Below, piece after piece: positions 62,413 through 64,000 of a DNA stretch of 64,000 nucleotides. The translations under genes and the position numbers were made by a program. The notes under the pieces were generated by a model. That model was not told the origin of the DNA. It worked only from the letters and a program-made list of their open reading frames with translations, and did not search any database. Location of the stretch: NCBI RefSeq assembly GCF_003751225.1, contig NZ_RJKE01000001.1:2232001-2296000 (forward strand), in the 5' to 3' direction. The stretch is from Actinocorallia herbida (GTDB lineage: Bacteria > Actinomycetota > Actinomycetes > Streptosporangiales > Streptosporangiaceae). Positions within the stretch are counted from its first letter, which is position 1; the number at the start of each line of letters is the position of its first letter.

Positions 62413-63203
62413 GGCAGATCCGCGCCCAGCTCGAGCGCCTCGCCCGGGAACAGGCCACGGGCACGCTCCTCCTAGGTGACGACGGAGCCTTCCACCTCCT
62501 CGACGGACAGGTCGTGCACGCCGAGACCGGTCTCGCCCCCAGCCTGCACGACCTGCTGACGGCGTCGGGGCGGCTCAGCGAACAGGGCTGGGAAGGGCTG
62601 CGGACGCGGGGCCCCGGGCAAGGCCCCGCGTCCCCGGCCCGACTCACCGGCACCGAGCTCGAGGCGCACGCGCTCATCCAGCTGTTCGACGCGGCGTTCT
62701 TCCTGCTCCGCTCGGCGCACGAGCCGGAGTTCCACGGGGGCAAGCGCGCCTACTGGCCGGACTGCCTCGCGGTGGACCCGGTGACGCTCTGCGTGGAGAC
62801 GCGCCGCCGCAGGGGCCTCCTGGACGAGGCGTGGCCCTCGCCCCTCGCCGACGACGGCCCGGTCGAGCCGGTGCGCAGGCTGCGCCGTCAGCGCGTCATC
62901 CTCACCGGTCTCCAGATGGAGATCCTGCTGAACGCCGACGGCCGCAAGACCCCGTCCGGGCTCGCGCGGGAGCTCGGACGGACCCGTTTCGGGTGCACCC
63001 TCGCCGTGCGCGGCCTCGTCGCCTCGGCGCTCGTCCGCGAACCCGAGCCCGCAGCCGGGGGAGACCCCGCGCCGCGCGGTCGGATCGGGGGTGCGCCCCT
63101 GCGGGACCAGGGGGCACCGCCCTTCGGCGGGCCGACGAAATGGGCCGATGTCGATCTCGCCTTGCTGACACAGCTACATGACGCGCTGAGGGAGCTGGAA
63201 TGA
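62409..63203 (+). CDS. DUF4388/PATAN-like protein with wHTH-like C-terminal part
   Basis: A 264-aa protein. Residues ~1-115 resemble a DUF4388 (PATAN) domain: GTLLLGDDGAFHLLDGQVVHAE, then a helical DLLTASGRLSEQGWE part. Residues ~155-215 (VILTGLQMEILLNADGRKTP, GLARELGR) look like a winged helix. A Pro/Gly tail follows. PATAN domains sit in bacterial signalling and motility proteins with roadblock partners. Its role here is to link the roadblock proteins to an output (inference). Confidence 0.7.
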   Translation: MRQIRAQLERLAREQATGTLLLGDDGAFHLLDGQVVHAETGLAPSLHDLLTASGRLSEQGWEGLRTRGPGQGPASPARLTGTELEAHALIQLFDAAFFLLRSAHEPEFHGGKRAYWPDCLAVDPVTLCVETRRRRGLLDEAWPSPLADDGPVEPVRRLRRQRVILTGLQMEILLNADGRKTPSGLARELGRTRFGCTLAVRGLVASALVREPEPAAGGDPAPRGRIGGAPLRDQGAPPFGGPTKWADVDLALLTQLHDALRELE

Positions 63204-63694
63204 GCGAAGAACGGATCTGGAGAGAGCTGCACGGGCTCCGTCTCAGGGTGCCGGACATGACCGGTTCCCTGGTCGCGACCTGCGACGGGTTCCTCGTCGC
63301 GAGCGACCTGCCCGACCTTGTGGAACCCGACGGGATGGCCGCGATGACCGCGACCGAGCTGTCCCTGTCCGACCGTGTCGCCCGTACCGCGGCCGACGGC
63401 GCCTTCGAGGAGGTCGTCATCCGCAACAGCGGCGGACATGTCGCGATCTACGCCGTGGGCCCGACCGCGGCCCTGGCGATCCTCGCCGGTCCGGGGGTCA
63501 CCCTCGGCCGGCTCCATCTGGAGGCCAGGCCCGTGGCACGGGCCATCGAGGCCTTCTTGCCGGAACCCACCATGGAAAGGACGAGAAATGTCGAACCTGG
63601 ACCAGTCGCTCAAGGAGATGATGTCGATCGATGGCGCCCTCGGCGTGGCGATCGTCGACTACAGCAGTGGCATGGCGCTGGGCGTGCTCGGTAG
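63200..63694 (+). CDS. roadblock/LC7 domain protein with overlapping C-terminal tail
   Basis: A 164-aa protein whose first ~125 residues are roadblock/LC7-like (MTGSLVATCDGFLVASDLPD, VVIRNSGGHVAIYAVG, LGRLHLEARPVARAIEAFL). The last ~35 residues run in a second frame over the next gene for 107 bp and are Arg/Gln-rich. The ATG is coupled to the preceding stop (ATGA). The tail may be real or non-essential read-out to the next stop. Confidence 0.78.
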   Translation: MSEERIWRELHGLRLRVPDMTGSLVATCDGFLVASDLPDLVEPDGMAAMTATELSLSDRVARTAADGAFEEVVIRNSGGHVAIYAVGPTAALAILAGPGVTLGRLHLEARPVARAIEAFLPEPTMERTRNVEPGPVAQGDDVDRWRPRRGDRRLQQWHGAGRAR

Positions 63695-63959
63695 CACCAA
63701 GGCGCTGGACCTGCAGATCGCGGCGGCGGGCAACACCGAGGTCGTCCGCGCGAAGATGCGCACGATCGAGCAGCTCGGGCTGAAGGAGTCCATTGAGGAC
63801 ATCCTGATCACGCTCGACAAGCAGTACCACATCATCCGGCCGCTCACGAGCCGCAACGGGCAGGGCCTGTTCATGTACGCGGCGCTGGACCGGGGCCGCG
63901 CCAACCTGGCCCTCGCCCGGCACCACCTCCGCCGCATCGAGGAGAACGTCGAGGTCTGA
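63588..63959 (+). CDS. roadblock/LC7-like protein
   Basis: A 123-aa protein (DGALGVAIVDYSSGMALGV, VVRAKMRTIEQLGLKESI, ALDRGRANLALARHHLRRIEEN) paralogous to the gene at 62038. It starts inside the preceding roadblock gene with GGAAAGG ahead of ATG 63588. A GTPase partner may lie beyond the window end. Confidence 0.78.
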   Translation: MSNLDQSLKEMMSIDGALGVAIVDYSSGMALGVLGSTKALDLQIAAAGNTEVVRAKMRTIEQLGLKESIEDILITLDKQYHIIRPLTSRNGQGLFMYAALDRGRANLALARHHLRRIEENVEV

Positions 63960-64000
63960 CTCCGCCGCGTCGGGTCCTCCGGGCTGACCCGTGCCGCCCC

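Overview
The window is about 64 kb of very GC-rich DNA (roughly 70% or more by eye) from a free-living, aerobic filamentous actinomycete. The evidence is the codon usage (strong G/C third positions, frequent GTG starts, ATGA/GTGA stop-start overlaps) and the gene set: the actinobacterial garA-ftsR-bifunctional nuclease-MerR block, a mycothiol-type maleylpyruvate isomerase fold, DUF5999 and DUF6893 small proteins, an NnaR-type nitrate regulator and a high-affinity group 1h [NiFe] hydrogenase. A Streptosporangiales/Thermomonosporaceae host (Actinomadura-like) is my best guess but is inference. I recognise no rRNA, tRNA, CRISPR array, insertion sequence or prophage.

Layout. 1-4.5 kb: a pair of acyl-CoA dehydrogenases (the first cut by the window edge), a SnoaL-like protein, a B12-binding-type radical SAM protein and an SDR behind a palindromic operator. 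4.5-11.4 kb: a siderophore-type N-hydroxylase behind two DtxR/IdeR-like iron boxes, an MFS exporter/TetR pair with operator, a NodB deacetylase, a SulP transporter and a PPK2. 11.5-20.6 kb: envelope and regulation genes: CDP-alcohol phosphatidyltransferase, a nucleotidyltransferase/phosphomannomutase fusion, zinc-ribbon GarA, FtsR, bifunctional nuclease, a second MerR, and a large flippase-like protein with a pseudokinase-like middle. 20.7-23.9 kb: tandem glycine riboswitch and gcvP. 24-29.2 kb: small accessory genes (TPR protein, hydrolase, DUF5999, TetR, metallothionein-like protein, Nudix).

29.2-36.4 kb is a nitrate/nitrite assimilation locus: a divergent NasA-like molybdoenzyme, nirB, nirD, the HemD/winged-helix regulator nnaR and a sirohydrochlorin chelatase that can supply siroheme to NirB. 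The NasA-like gene and nirB carry the same promoter-proximal palindrome at the same distance from the start codon. 36.5-42.8 kb holds a principal-type sigma factor and the menaquinone genes menE (divergent) and menB-menC-menD.

43.7-58.5 kb is the most interesting region. It encodes a complete group 1h (HhyS/HhyL) atmospheric-H2-type hydrogenase: structural genes, maturation protease, hypA, hypC, hypD, hypE and several actinobacteria-specific accessory genes (a 454-aa unknown, a NifU-like protein with one cysteine, DUF5947, a 36-aa membrane peptide). A convergent operon holds hypF, a second non-canonical HypC and two paralogous SIS-domain (phosphosugar-binding) proteins, one with a degenerate sugar-phosphate loop. 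No hypB or hypX lies in the window. The SIS/HypC2/HypF operon is the best candidate for an undescribed maturation or ligand-supply module.

59-64 kb: an XRE-cupin regulator divergent from azlCD, a NagD-like HAD phosphatase, and the start of a roadblock/LC7-type signalling cluster with a DUF4388-like protein that runs to the window edge and contains a 107-bp gene overlap.
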